Assembly (NCBI GenBank): GCA_045661345.1 | Contig: JAZRFM010000005.1 | Coordinates: forward strand, 97,015 to 161,014 | DNA from: RUG12461 sp045661345 | GTDB lineage: Bacteria > Bacillota > Clostridia > Lachnospirales > Lachnospiraceae | DNA: 64,000 nucleotides | Direction: 5' to 3' | Part shown: piece after piece, positions 35,905-42,904 of the stretch | How positions within the stretch are numbered: position 1 is the stretch's first letter | Layout: the number at the start of each line of letters is the position of its first letter | Made by a program: the position numbers and the translations under genes | Notes under the pieces: model-generated | What the model was told of the DNA's origin: nothing | Seen by the model: only the letters and a program-made list of their open reading frames with translations | Databases searched by the model: none

Positions 35905-36426
35905 CTACACCTCAGTTTCTTCGTCTTCACCGGCTGCTTCGTCTGTCCCTTCCTCCGGCTCCTGATACTCGATGTCATGGATGGGACCCTCTGCGATCTC
36001 CGTATACATATGTCCGTCCAGATGATCGATCTCATGGCAGAAGGCCCGGGCAAGAAGGCCCTCCGCCTCTGCCGTATACTCCTCCAGGTTCTCGTCAAAG
36101 GCGCGGATCCTGACATGATTCGGCCGTGTCACCAGAGCGGCTTTCCCGGGGAGGGACAGGCAGCCCTCATCTCCTGTCTGCTCTCCGTCCGATTCGAGGA
36201 TCTCCGGATTGATCAGCACATAAGGATGCTCGTCTCCGATATCCACCACGCAGATCCGTTTCAGCACACCGACCTGGGGGCCCGCCAGACCGACGCCGTT
36301 TGCCTCATACATGGTCTCAAACATATCGTCGATCAGCTCCCGGATCCGGGGCGTGATTTCCTTGACCGGTCTGCACTTCTTTTCCAATACCGGATCCCCC
36401 TGAATCCGGATTTCCCGTAATGCCAT
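35905..36426 (-). CDS. def: Peptide deformylase
   Basis: This 173-aa metalloenzyme removes N-formyl groups from nascent proteins. All three motifs are present: GVGLAGPQVG, EGCLSLP and HEIDHLDG. An acidic C-terminal tail (about 150-173) is longer than needed for catalysis. It lies between priA and fmt. Confidence 0.96.
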   Translation of the reverse strand: MALREIRIQGDPVLEKKCRPVKEITPRIRELIDDMFETMYEANGVGLAGPQVGVLKRICVVDIGDEHPYVLINPEILESDGEQTGDEGCLSLPGKAALVTRPNHVRIRAFDENLEEYTAEAEGLLARAFCHEIDHLDGHMYTEIAEGPIHDIEYQEPEEGTDEAAGEDEETEV

Positions 36427-36441
36427 GTTTTTTCCTCTCTT

Positions 36442-38679
36442 TCAAAACCCGTCAGCAGGGTCAAAATCAAATCTTACCGGAAGCCGGGAAAAGGCCGGAT
36501 CCTGCTGGGCGTACTCTTCCACCCTGTCCTTGATGCCGATCAGCACCTCACTGTCCCTTTCCTTGCAGTACAGTACTTTTTTGTAATAATCGTTTACCTT
36601 CGCCACAGCCGCATCCGCGGGCCCCACCAGAAAAACCTCCGGGAATTCCCGCCGGATGAGATACGCAATCAGCTCTGCCCCGTCGGAGACGGCTTTCTCG
36701 TCTTTTTCCGTCACCAGGATGCTCAGCATATGCCACACCGGAGGGTAATGCATCATCTTCCGGTAGGAGATCTCCTGTTCATAGAAACCATCATAATCCT
36801 GCCGCGCCGCGTTGACAATCCCGTAATGCTCCGGATGATAGGTCTGGATCACCACATTTCCCGGCGTCCCGCCCCGTCCCGCTCTCCCCGCCGCCTGGGT
36901 CAGGAGGTCGAAGGTGCGTTCCGCCGCGTGAAAATCCGGAATGTTCAGCGATAGATCCGCAGCCAGAATGCCCACCAAAGTCACATGGGGAAAATCATGT
37001 CCCTTGACGATCATCTGTGTCCCGATGAGGATGTCCGCTTCCCGGTTCAGGAAGGCGGTAAGGATCCTTTCATATCCGTCCTTCTCCCGGGTGGTATCCA
37101 GATCCATCCGCAGTGTCCTTGCCGTCGGAAACTGCTTTTGGATCAGTTCCTCCACCTTTTCCGTCCCCGCCTTCATCCCGCCGATAAAGGGAGATCCGCA
37201 GGAGGGGCATTTGGTAACGGCGGGAGTCCGATAGCCGCAGTAATGGCACCGCAGGGTTTTGTCCCGGTGCAGGGACAGAGACACATCGCAGTGGGGGCAT
37301 TTCACCGCCTCGCCGCAGGACCGGCAGACGACAAAGGCACTCATCCCCCTGCGGTTCAGAAACAGCATGATCTGTTCCCCTTTCAAAAGCCGTTCCTCCA
37401 TCAGTGCCGTCAGGCGGCGGCTGAAAATCGACCGGTTCCCCTCCATCAGCTCCCTGCGCAGATCCACGATCTCACAGGCCGGGAGTGGCCGTTCCTCCAC
37501 CCGTTTTGTCAGGGTAAGCAGCTCGTACTCTCCCCGGTTCGCACGGTAAAAGCTCTCCATGGAAGGGGTGGCGGAGCCGAGCACCACCGATGCCCCCGTC
37601 ATCTCCGCCCTTGCGATGGCCGTCTCTCTGGCATGATAACGGGGCACCGTTTCGCTCTTGTACGAGGTCTCGTGTTCCTCATCGAGGATGATCAGTCCAA
37701 GCTCCGGAAAGGGGGTGAACAAAGCGCTCCGGGGACCGATGATGATATCAATCCGGCGTTCCCTGGCGCGGAGATACTGATCATACCGTTCTCCCGGCGC
37801 CATCCTGGAGTGCAGGATGGACACCCTGTCATGAAACCGCTCGTAGAAACGCATGACGGTCTGATAGGTCAGCGCGATCTCCGGGATCAGCATGATGACC
37901 TGCTTCCCGGCAGCCACGACCTCCTCGATCAGCGCCAGATAAACCTCCGTCTTGCCGCTGCCGGTCACACCGTGTAGCAGATAGGTCCGGCGGATTCCCT
38001 TTCGGAAATCCCGGATCATCCTGTCGGCCGCCTCCCTCTGTTCCGCGTTCAGTTCCTTTTTCGTACTTTCTGCCGGGTGCTCCCCTGCCTTTACGGGGTT
38101 CCGGTAGTCCGCCCGCTCTTTTTCCACCTTCAGCAGCGCTGCCGCCTCCAGGGAGCGGATGGTTGGCGCCGCCACATGGAGCTTTCCGGTGACGAATTCC
38201 CTGGGAATCCGTTTCTTATCCATCAGCTCCTTCAAAAGCCGTGCCTTGGCGACATGGTGTTTTTTTTCGTATTCCGACAGGGCGATCTGTGCCTCCTCCT
38301 GCGCTGCCGTCAGCATCAGGATCTCCTTCTCCCTTAGCCGGGTGCGCCTGCTCACCGGCAGTACGGTTTTCAGCGCTGCGTTCATGGTGCCGCCGTAGTT
38401 TCGCCTGATCCAGGAGGCCAGGGCAATCAGCTGTCCCTCAATGGGAACCGCACTCTCCTCGATCCCCGCGATCTCCCTGATCTTTTCCTCCTCCCAGGAG
38501 GGCTTCTCCGTCAGCTCCACCACCACGCCCGTGCGGAGCGCAGCCCCCTTCCCGAAAGGCAGCGTCACCTGCACGCCGGGCACGATACGCTCCCGCAGCT
38601 CCTCCGGAATGCGGTACTGAAAGACCCTATCCACTTTTTCATGGGAAATGTCAATGATGACATTGGCATAAGTCGGCAT
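36442..38679 (-). CDS. priA: Primosomal protein N', replication restart helicase PriA
   Basis: This 745-aa superfamily 2 helicase has an N-terminal 3'-end-binding domain, Walker A GVTGSGKTEV, DEEH box, two zinc clusters (CRSCGEAVKCPHC; CHYCGYRTPAVTKCPSC) and a C-terminal helicase half. I chose ATG 38679 (MPTYANVIID) with GGAG eight bases upstream; an in-frame ATG at 38700 lies upstream of the predicted transcription start. First gene of the operon running to rpe. Confidence 0.95.
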   Translation of the reverse strand: MPTYANVIIDISHEKVDRVFQYRIPEELRERIVPGVQVTLPFGKGAALRTGVVVELTEKPSWEEEKIREIAGIEESAVPIEGQLIALASWIRRNYGGTMNAALKTVLPVSRRTRLREKEILMLTAAQEEAQIALSEYEKKHHVAKARLLKELMDKKRIPREFVTGKLHVAAPTIRSLEAAALLKVEKERADYRNPVKAGEHPAESTKKELNAEQREAADRMIRDFRKGIRRTYLLHGVTGSGKTEVYLALIEEVVAAGKQVIMLIPEIALTYQTVMRFYERFHDRVSILHSRMAPGERYDQYLRARERRIDIIIGPRSALFTPFPELGLIILDEEHETSYKSETVPRYHARETAIARAEMTGASVVLGSATPSMESFYRANRGEYELLTLTKRVEERPLPACEIVDLRRELMEGNRSIFSRRLTALMEERLLKGEQIMLFLNRRGMSAFVVCRSCGEAVKCPHCDVSLSLHRDKTLRCHYCGYRTPAVTKCPSCGSPFIGGMKAGTEKVEELIQKQFPTARTLRMDLDTTREKDGYERILTAFLNREADILIGTQMIVKGHDFPHVTLVGILAADLSLNIPDFHAAERTFDLLTQAAGRAGRGGTPGNVVIQTYHPEHYGIVNAARQDYDGFYEQEISYRKMMHYPPVWHMLSILVTEKDEKAVSDGAELIAYLIRREFPEVFLVGPADAAVAKVNDYYKKVLYCKERDSEVLIGIKDRVEEYAQQDPAFSRLPVRFDFDPADGF

Positions 38680-38698
38680 GATTTTTACTCCGGCACTC

Positions 38699-38727
38699 AT
38701 TATAACGGTTTTCCATAGCCCTTTCAA
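38699..38727 (-). promoter_or_regulatory. priA operon promoter
   Basis: On the minus strand: TTGAAA (38727-38722), 17 bp, TATAAT (38704-38699). Transcription would start near 38692, which rules out the ATG at 38700 and supports 38679. Confidence 0.78.
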
Positions 38728-38739
38728 TCAAATTTCCAC

Positions 38740-38768
38740 TTGAACACCAGACCTGTTTTCGATATGAT
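38740..38768 (+). promoter_or_regulatory. pyrBI promoter
   Basis: TTGAAC (38740-38745), 17 bp, TATGAT (38763-38768). The leader to the pyrB ATG (38815) is only about 40 nt, with no attenuator hairpin visible. Confidence 0.72.
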
Positions 38769-38814
38769 AAGGTGAATGATCTGATCACAACAGAACCACT
38801 CTCGGAGGTATCCC

Positions 38815-39768
38815 ATGCGACACTTGATGAGTCCGCTGGATCTTTCCGTCGAGGAGCTGCAGGAGCTGCTGCTTCTTGCGCAATCCATCGAGAAAGATCC
38901 CGCACACTATGCCCACATCTGTGCCGGGAAAAAGCTTGCCACGCTCTTCTATGAGCCAAGCACCCGCACCCGGCTCTCCTTTGAAGCCGCCATGCTGAAT
39001 CTCGGCGGCAGCATCCTCGGCTTTTCCAGTGCCGACAGCAGCTCCGCCGCCAAAGGCGAAAGCGTTTCCGATACCATCCGCGTCATCAGCTGTTATGCCG
39101 ATATCTGTGCCATCCGGCATCCCAAAGAGGGCGCTGCCCTCGTTGCTTCCCAGAAGTCCCTGATCCCGGTCATCAACGCCGGTGATGGCGGACACCAGCA
39201 TCCCACCCAGACCTTAACCGATCTGCTCACGATCTACTCCCTGACGGGACGTCTCGGCCACTTAAAGATCGGACTCTGCGGCGACCTGAAATTCGGCCGT
39301 ACCGTACACTCCCTGATCCACGCCCTGATCCGCTACCCCGGTATTTCCTTTGTCATGATCTCCCCGGAGGAGCTGAAGATCCCCAGCAATCTGAAGGAGG
39401 ATGTGTTGAATGACCGCGCCATCCCCTATGTGGAAACCGACCGGCTGGAGGAGGTCATGCCGGAACTTGACATCCTGTACATGACAAGGGTCCAGAAGGA
39501 ACGTTTCTTCAACGAGGAGGATTACCTGCGGATGAAGGATTTCTATATCCTGGATAAAAAGAAAATGGAACTTGCCCGTCCGGACATGCTGGTCATGCAT
39601 CCCCTTCCCAGAGTCAATGAGATCTCCGTGGAGCTGGACGATGATCCCCGGGCGGTCTATTTCAAACAGGCGCAATACGGTGTATTCGTTCGGGAGGCTT
39701 TGATCCTGACGCTTCTGGCCGATGCCGGCAAGATCACGCTTCCGGAGAAAGGAGGCCTCTCATGCTGA
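38815..39768 (+). CDS. pyrB: Aspartate carbamoyltransferase catalytic subunit
   Basis: This 317-aa enzyme makes N-carbamoyl-aspartate in pyrimidine synthesis. Carbamoyl-phosphate site YEPSTRTRLSFE and the HPTQTLTDL motif are intact; length is that of class B enzymes. CGGAGG precedes the ATG. It overlaps pyrI by 7 nt, consistent with formation of a catalytic-regulatory holoenzyme. Confidence 0.96.
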   Translation: MRHLMSPLDLSVEELQELLLLAQSIEKDPAHYAHICAGKKLATLFYEPSTRTRLSFEAAMLNLGGSILGFSSADSSSAAKGESVSDTIRVISCYADICAIRHPKEGAALVASQKSLIPVINAGDGGHQHPTQTLTDLLTIYSLTGRLGHLKIGLCGDLKFGRTVHSLIHALIRYPGISFVMISPEELKIPSNLKEDVLNDRAIPYVETDRLEEVMPELDILYMTRVQKERFFNEEDYLRMKDFYILDKKKMELARPDMLVMHPLPRVNEISVELDDDPRAVYFKQAQYGVFVREALILTLLADAGKITLPEKGGLSC

Positions 39769-40199
39769 ATATCAGCGGTATTCAGGAGGGCTTTGTGCTG
39801 GATCATATCAAGGCCGGCATGAGTCTGGATATTTATCACGATCTGCATCTGGACAAGCTGGACTGCACGGTGGCCATCATCAAAAATGCCCGCAGCCAGA
39901 AGATGGGAAAGAAGGATATCATCAAGGTGGAATGCCCGGTGGATGCGCTGGATCTGGACATCCTCGGATTCATTGATCACAACATCACCGTGAATGTCAT
40001 CAAAAACGACCGTATCGTGGAGAAGAAAAAGCTGGAGCTGCCGAAGACGATCCGCAATGTCATCCGCTGCACGAACCCGCGCTGCATCACTTCCATAGAA
40101 CAGGAGCTGGAGCAGGTATTCGTGCTCACGAATCCGGCAAAGGAGATTTACCGGTGCAAATATTGCGAAACGAAATACAAGGGAAAGAAATTCAACTGA
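39762..40199 (+). CDS. pyrI: Aspartate carbamoyltransferase regulatory subunit
   Basis: This 145-aa protein has an N-terminal nucleotide-binding domain (GFVLDHIKAG, DIIKVE) and a C-terminal zinc domain with four Cys (CTNPRC, CKYC) that contacts PyrB. It confers allosteric control by nucleotides in the family. GGAGAAAGGAGG lies upstream within pyrB. Confidence 0.96.
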   Translation: MLNISGIQEGFVLDHIKAGMSLDIYHDLHLDKLDCTVAIIKNARSQKMGKKDIIKVECPVDALDLDILGFIDHNITVNVIKNDRIVEKKKLELPKTIRNVIRCTNPRCITSIEQELEQVFVLTNPAKEIYRCKYCETKYKGKKFN

Positions 40200-40204
40200 C
40201 GTGC

Positions 40205-40651
40205 TCAGAGCCTGCAGCAGCAGTTACAGAAGAGATTGATCAGCAGCATGCTGATACACCAGCTCCCTGTGGAGGAATACGGTCTGCCATAGTTTTCTGA
40301 CATGTTGCGGTACCAGTCCTCCTGATTCTGATAGCCGCCGGAGCCAAAGCCCCCGTATCCGTAAGGATTGCCGTTGGTGTTCTGCCCGTTTGCATTGCGG
40401 TAGCCGCCGAAGGGATTGCCGTTTCCCGTCTGATACCCCTGTCCGTTGAAGCCCTGCTGACGCATCTTCATAATCTGATCGTAGGCAGCCTGCACCTGCT
40501 TAAAGCGCTCCTCTGCCTGTTCTTTGTTCGGGTTGTTGAGATTGGCATCGGGATGGTATTTGCGGCTGAGATTGCGGTATGCGCGCTTTACTTCGTCATC
40601 CGATGCGTTTGCGGGTACCCCCAGTACCTGATAGGGATCAAAAAAAGCCAT
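40205..40651 (-). CDS. Small DnaJ-domain protein
   Basis: This 148-aa protein has an N-terminal J domain (about 2-70, intact HPD in KYHPDANL), a Gly/Asn/Tyr-rich middle (GNGNPFGGYRNANGQ) and a short Cys-rich hydrophobic tail (LLINLFCNCCCRL) that may anchor or be acylated. I chose ATG 40651 (MAFFDPYQVLGV), as longer frames run into the neighbouring gene. It follows the DUF5685 gene by 5 nt; this pairing is common in Lachnospiraceae. Confidence 0.9.
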   Translation of the reverse strand: MAFFDPYQVLGVPANASDDEVKRAYRNLSRKYHPDANLNNPNKEQAEERFKQVQAAYDQIMKMRQQGFNGQGYQTGNGNPFGGYRNANGQNTNGNPYGYGGFGSGGYQNQEDWYRNMSENYGRPYSSTGSWCISMLLINLFCNCCCRL

Positions 40652-40656
40652 GTCGG

Positions 40657-41502
40657 TTATTTCTTTTCTTTCTTTTTCTTCTTTTTCTGCAGAATCTCGT
40701 ATTTGCTCCACACCCCGGAATAGAGGATATTTCGAATAATCTCCGCGTGCTGCAGCACGGGAAGGCGCTCAAAGGAGCGGGCACATTCACTGATCTGCGT
40801 GGTCATATAGCACTTGCAGAGGGTCTCATATTCCTCCGGACTTTTCTCCAACGCAAGGGAACGAAAGGGATTATAGGCATGGGTCTTCTGGTCATGGGGC
40901 AAATCCTCATAAGCGTCCATCAGATAGATGAACTTCCCAAGGTAAAACCCGAAGCAGTGGAGCTCCTCCTGCCACTCATCGTCCCTCCACGCAAAGACCT
41001 CCGCCAGCAGCTCTCCAAAGATCCCGGATACCACATCCAGATCCGTCACCTGTTCCTCTTCTGCACCGGCCAGCTCCTTCAGGTGCTTTTTGATGGCCGC
41101 ATCCTGCCGCGGGAAACGGGCGGCAGCCTTTTCGTAGTCCCCCGCGAGACGATCCGCCATCCGTTTTTTTGCAGCATTCTTCTCATCCTTCCAGTCATCC
41201 AGGAGGTGATAGTAGCCCAGGATCAGGTTCATATCGGCGGCATAATCCGTGGCTTCGTTCAAAAATGCCGTCCGCTTCTTCGCCGGGTGGAGGGCACAGG
41301 TAAAGACCTCCTTCTCTCCGGGCAGCTCATACAGCCCGGACAAAAGCACGATCAAAAAGGTCATATCATAGGCCAGCAGCATCTGCCCTTTTGTCCCGCT
41401 GTTCTCCTTCAGCTTCCGGCAGAGACCGCAGTAATAGGCACGATATGCTTTCTTCCCTTCTTCCGGCAACGTTTCTTCGTTGATGTTGATATACCCGAAC
41501 AT
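40657..41502 (-). CDS. DUF5685 family protein
   Basis: This 281-aa, largely helical protein has an N-terminal YRAYYCGLCRKLK and LLAYDMTFLIVLL, typical of DUF5685; further D/H/C residues (LGYYHLLDDWKDEK) could bind metal. It ends in a long Lys-rich tail. Function is unknown in the family. Encoded directly upstream of the J-domain gene, so a shared chaperone-linked job is possible. Confidence 0.85.
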   Translation of the reverse strand: MFGYININEETLPEEGKKAYRAYYCGLCRKLKENSGTKGQMLLAYDMTFLIVLLSGLYELPGEKEVFTCALHPAKKRTAFLNEATDYAADMNLILGYYHLLDDWKDEKNAAKKRMADRLAGDYEKAAARFPRQDAAIKKHLKELAGAEEEQVTDLDVVSGIFGELLAEVFAWRDDEWQEELHCFGFYLGKFIYLMDAYEDLPHDQKTHAYNPFRSLALEKSPEEYETLCKCYMTTQISECARSFERLPVLQHAEIIRNILYSGVWSKYEILQKKKKKKEKK

Positions 41503-41608
41503 AAATCCATCGTAAGTCCCACGGCATGGACTGTCAACGAATCCGGGGCAGATTTTAGAAAAATTTTAGAATTGCCATGCCCCTGTTCCCGGGAAAAAAA
41601 CACCTGTC

Positions 41609-41649
41609 AAAAAAACGCCGGAGGAAAGATCCGATCTTTCCTGCCGGCG
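41609..41649 (-). terminator. Rho-independent terminator of the 20-codon gene
   Basis: A long stem (CGCCGG-AGGAAAGATC / GATCTTTCCT-CCGGCG, 41616-41649) is followed on the minus strand by seven T (41615-41609). It ends a short transcript that begins near 41795. Confidence 0.85.
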
Positions 41650-41694
41650 GGAATAGGGGTTATTCTGTCAGAAAACGCTGTCTGATGCGATTCC

Positions 41695-41757
41695 TCAGCA
41701 GTGTGCCAGCGCTTTGCGTGACATATGCATCATAAGAAAGATCGTGAGTGAAATCAT
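41695..41757 (-). CDS. 20-aa hydrophobic small protein with perfect Shine-Dalgarno
   Basis: ATG 41757 to TGA 41695 encodes MISLTIFLMMHMSRKALAHC: a hydrophobic first half and a basic tail, so perhaps membrane-associated. Three facts support expression. AAGGAGGTGATCC, fully complementary to the 16S rRNA 3' end, lies just upstream; TATAAT (41807-41802) precedes it; and a strong terminator (41609-41649) follows. The whole unit is about 190 nt. No homologue is recognised; leader peptide, regulatory RNA or type I toxin are alternatives. Confidence 0.55.
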   Translation of the reverse strand: MISLTIFLMMHMSRKALAHC

Positions 41758-41801
41758 GCGGATCACCTCCTTAAAAAGATATTCTTTTGGTTGTTAAGAG
41801 G

Positions 41802-41807
41802 ATTATA
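41802..41807 (-). promoter_or_regulatory. -10 box of the 20-codon gene
   Basis: A perfect TATAAT on the minus strand, 45 nt ahead of ATG 41757. The -35 region 17 bp upstream (ATGAAA) is poor, so strength is uncertain. Confidence 0.5.
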
Positions 41808-41830
41808 TCCGCTTTTTGACTGTCTTTCAT

Positions 41831-41872
41831 TCGTAAAAGCAGCAAATTAGAAGGGGTTATTTTGCTTTTTTT
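41831..41872 (-). terminator. Possible terminator of RNase P RNA
   Basis: A short stem AGCAAA/TTTGCT followed by GCTTTT on the minus strand, just after the 3' end of rnpB. The stem is weak. Confidence 0.4.
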
Positions 41873-41877
41873 CAAAA

Positions 41878-42245
41878 ATGAGCAGGACGGTAAGCCGGGT
41901 TATGTCGTGTGTGATCATCTATCTAGGACTGCCGTTGCCGGCAGCCTCCAGCGACCAACCTGAGACTGGCGGGCCGCGTCAACGTCTCGATTCGGTCTTG
42001 CTTCGGATGGGGTTTACAATGCCGTCCCTGTTACCAGAAACGCGGTAGTCTCTTACACTGCCCTTTCACCCTTACCTCGCCCCCGCAAGCGCACTTGCGG
42101 GGGACGGAGGCGGTTTGCTTTCTGTTGCACTTTCCCGGGAGTCACCTCCGCCGGCCGTTAACCGGCATCCCTGCCCTGTGAAGCCCGGACTTTCCTCTCC
42201 TGCGGGATTTCTCCACTTGCAGCAGCGATCACATGTCCTGCTCAT
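41878..42245 (-). ncRNA. rnpB: RNase P RNA
   Basis: The minus strand has the conserved RNase P RNA elements: GAGGAAAGTCCGGGC near the 5' end, GGTAAGGGTGAAAGG in the centre, AGAC-containing core and ACATAACCCGGCTTA near the 3' end. The outer P1 helix is visible as ATGAGCAGGAC at 42245-42235 and its complement at 41888-41878. About 368 nt. It begins 12 nt after the 179-aa gene, so its promoter must lie within that gene's 3' end (TTGGAG-17-TAAAGC is a weak candidate) or it is processed from a longer transcript. Confidence 0.96.
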
Positions 42246-42257
42246 TGATGAAACGCT

Positions 42258-42797
42258 TTATTGGTCTTCTGCTCTGCCTCCAAGGAACTCCACGACGCCG
42301 TCCACGCCGATATCCCCGTTCACCACATCGGTGAGGATCCCCAGGTAGGAATCGCAGACAGCCAAAGCATTTCCCACCGCCAGATCCATTTCCTGAAACA
42401 GGAGGGCATCCTCCAGCTCCATCGGCAGCAATGTACTTAATACATAGCAGAAAAATCTGTGATCCTTATCTATGGAAAAACATCCCGCGGGGACATTAAA
42501 GTTTACATAACTGATGGCTTCATAAAGAGCCGGCAGGCGTTCCGGAGGCAGCTCATCCGTGATGGTGATGACACACATAAAAGCCTGTGCGGCGTCCTCC
42601 TCGGTCTGCAGCGGCCGGAAGTAAAAATCTCCCAGAATCTCCAGATCTCCATCCCCCAGCTCATCCAGCAGGGCGGATACCATATCCGGGGCTCCTTCCT
42701 CCTTTCTCAGTACCGCTGCGATTTGCGCATCGTTCAATTCCCTGTTCAGCTCTTCCAGAAGGTCATGTCTTCTGTTTTCCGTTTCTTTGATATCCAT
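42258..42797 (-). CDS. 179-aa acidic chaperone-like protein (YbjN-like fold suspected)
   Basis: It is small, acidic, with alternating strands and helices. The segment AISYVNFNVPAGCFSIDKDHRFFCYVLS followed by a helix with ALAVCDSYLGILTDVV resembles the YbjN / type III secretion chaperone-like fold; this is a guess from pattern, without a diagnostic motif (shown here in pieces: VNFNVPAG, FFCYVLS). GGGAGGAG precedes ATG 42797. It is the last gene of the six-gene operon, 107 nt after the 879-aa protein, which could be its client. Confidence 0.6.
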   Translation of the reverse strand: MDIKETENRRHDLLEELNRELNDAQIAAVLRKEEGAPDMVSALLDELGDGDLEILGDFYFRPLQTEEDAAQAFMCVITITDELPPERLPALYEAISYVNFNVPAGCFSIDKDHRFFCYVLSTLLPMELEDALLFQEMDLAVGNALAVCDSYLGILTDVVNGDIGVDGVVEFLGGRAEDQ

Positions 42798-42904
42798 ACT
42801 GTTTCTCCTCCCTCTCCTTCAGAAGGTTTTCTCCACCTGTTTCCTGTGACGTTTCTGACCACAGCCTGTCATCCCCGGACGCTGACTGTACTGCCAAAGG
42901 TTCT

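Noticed and set aside
38690..38815. PyrR-type attenuator or other riboswitch before pyrB
   Set aside because: The transcribed leader is only about 40 nt and shows no terminator/antiterminator pair.
41758..41772. GGATCACCTCCTT on the plus strand, identical to the 3' end of 16S rRNA
   Set aside because: Only 13 nt match and no other rRNA sequence is around; it is better read as a perfect Shine-Dalgarno on the minus strand.
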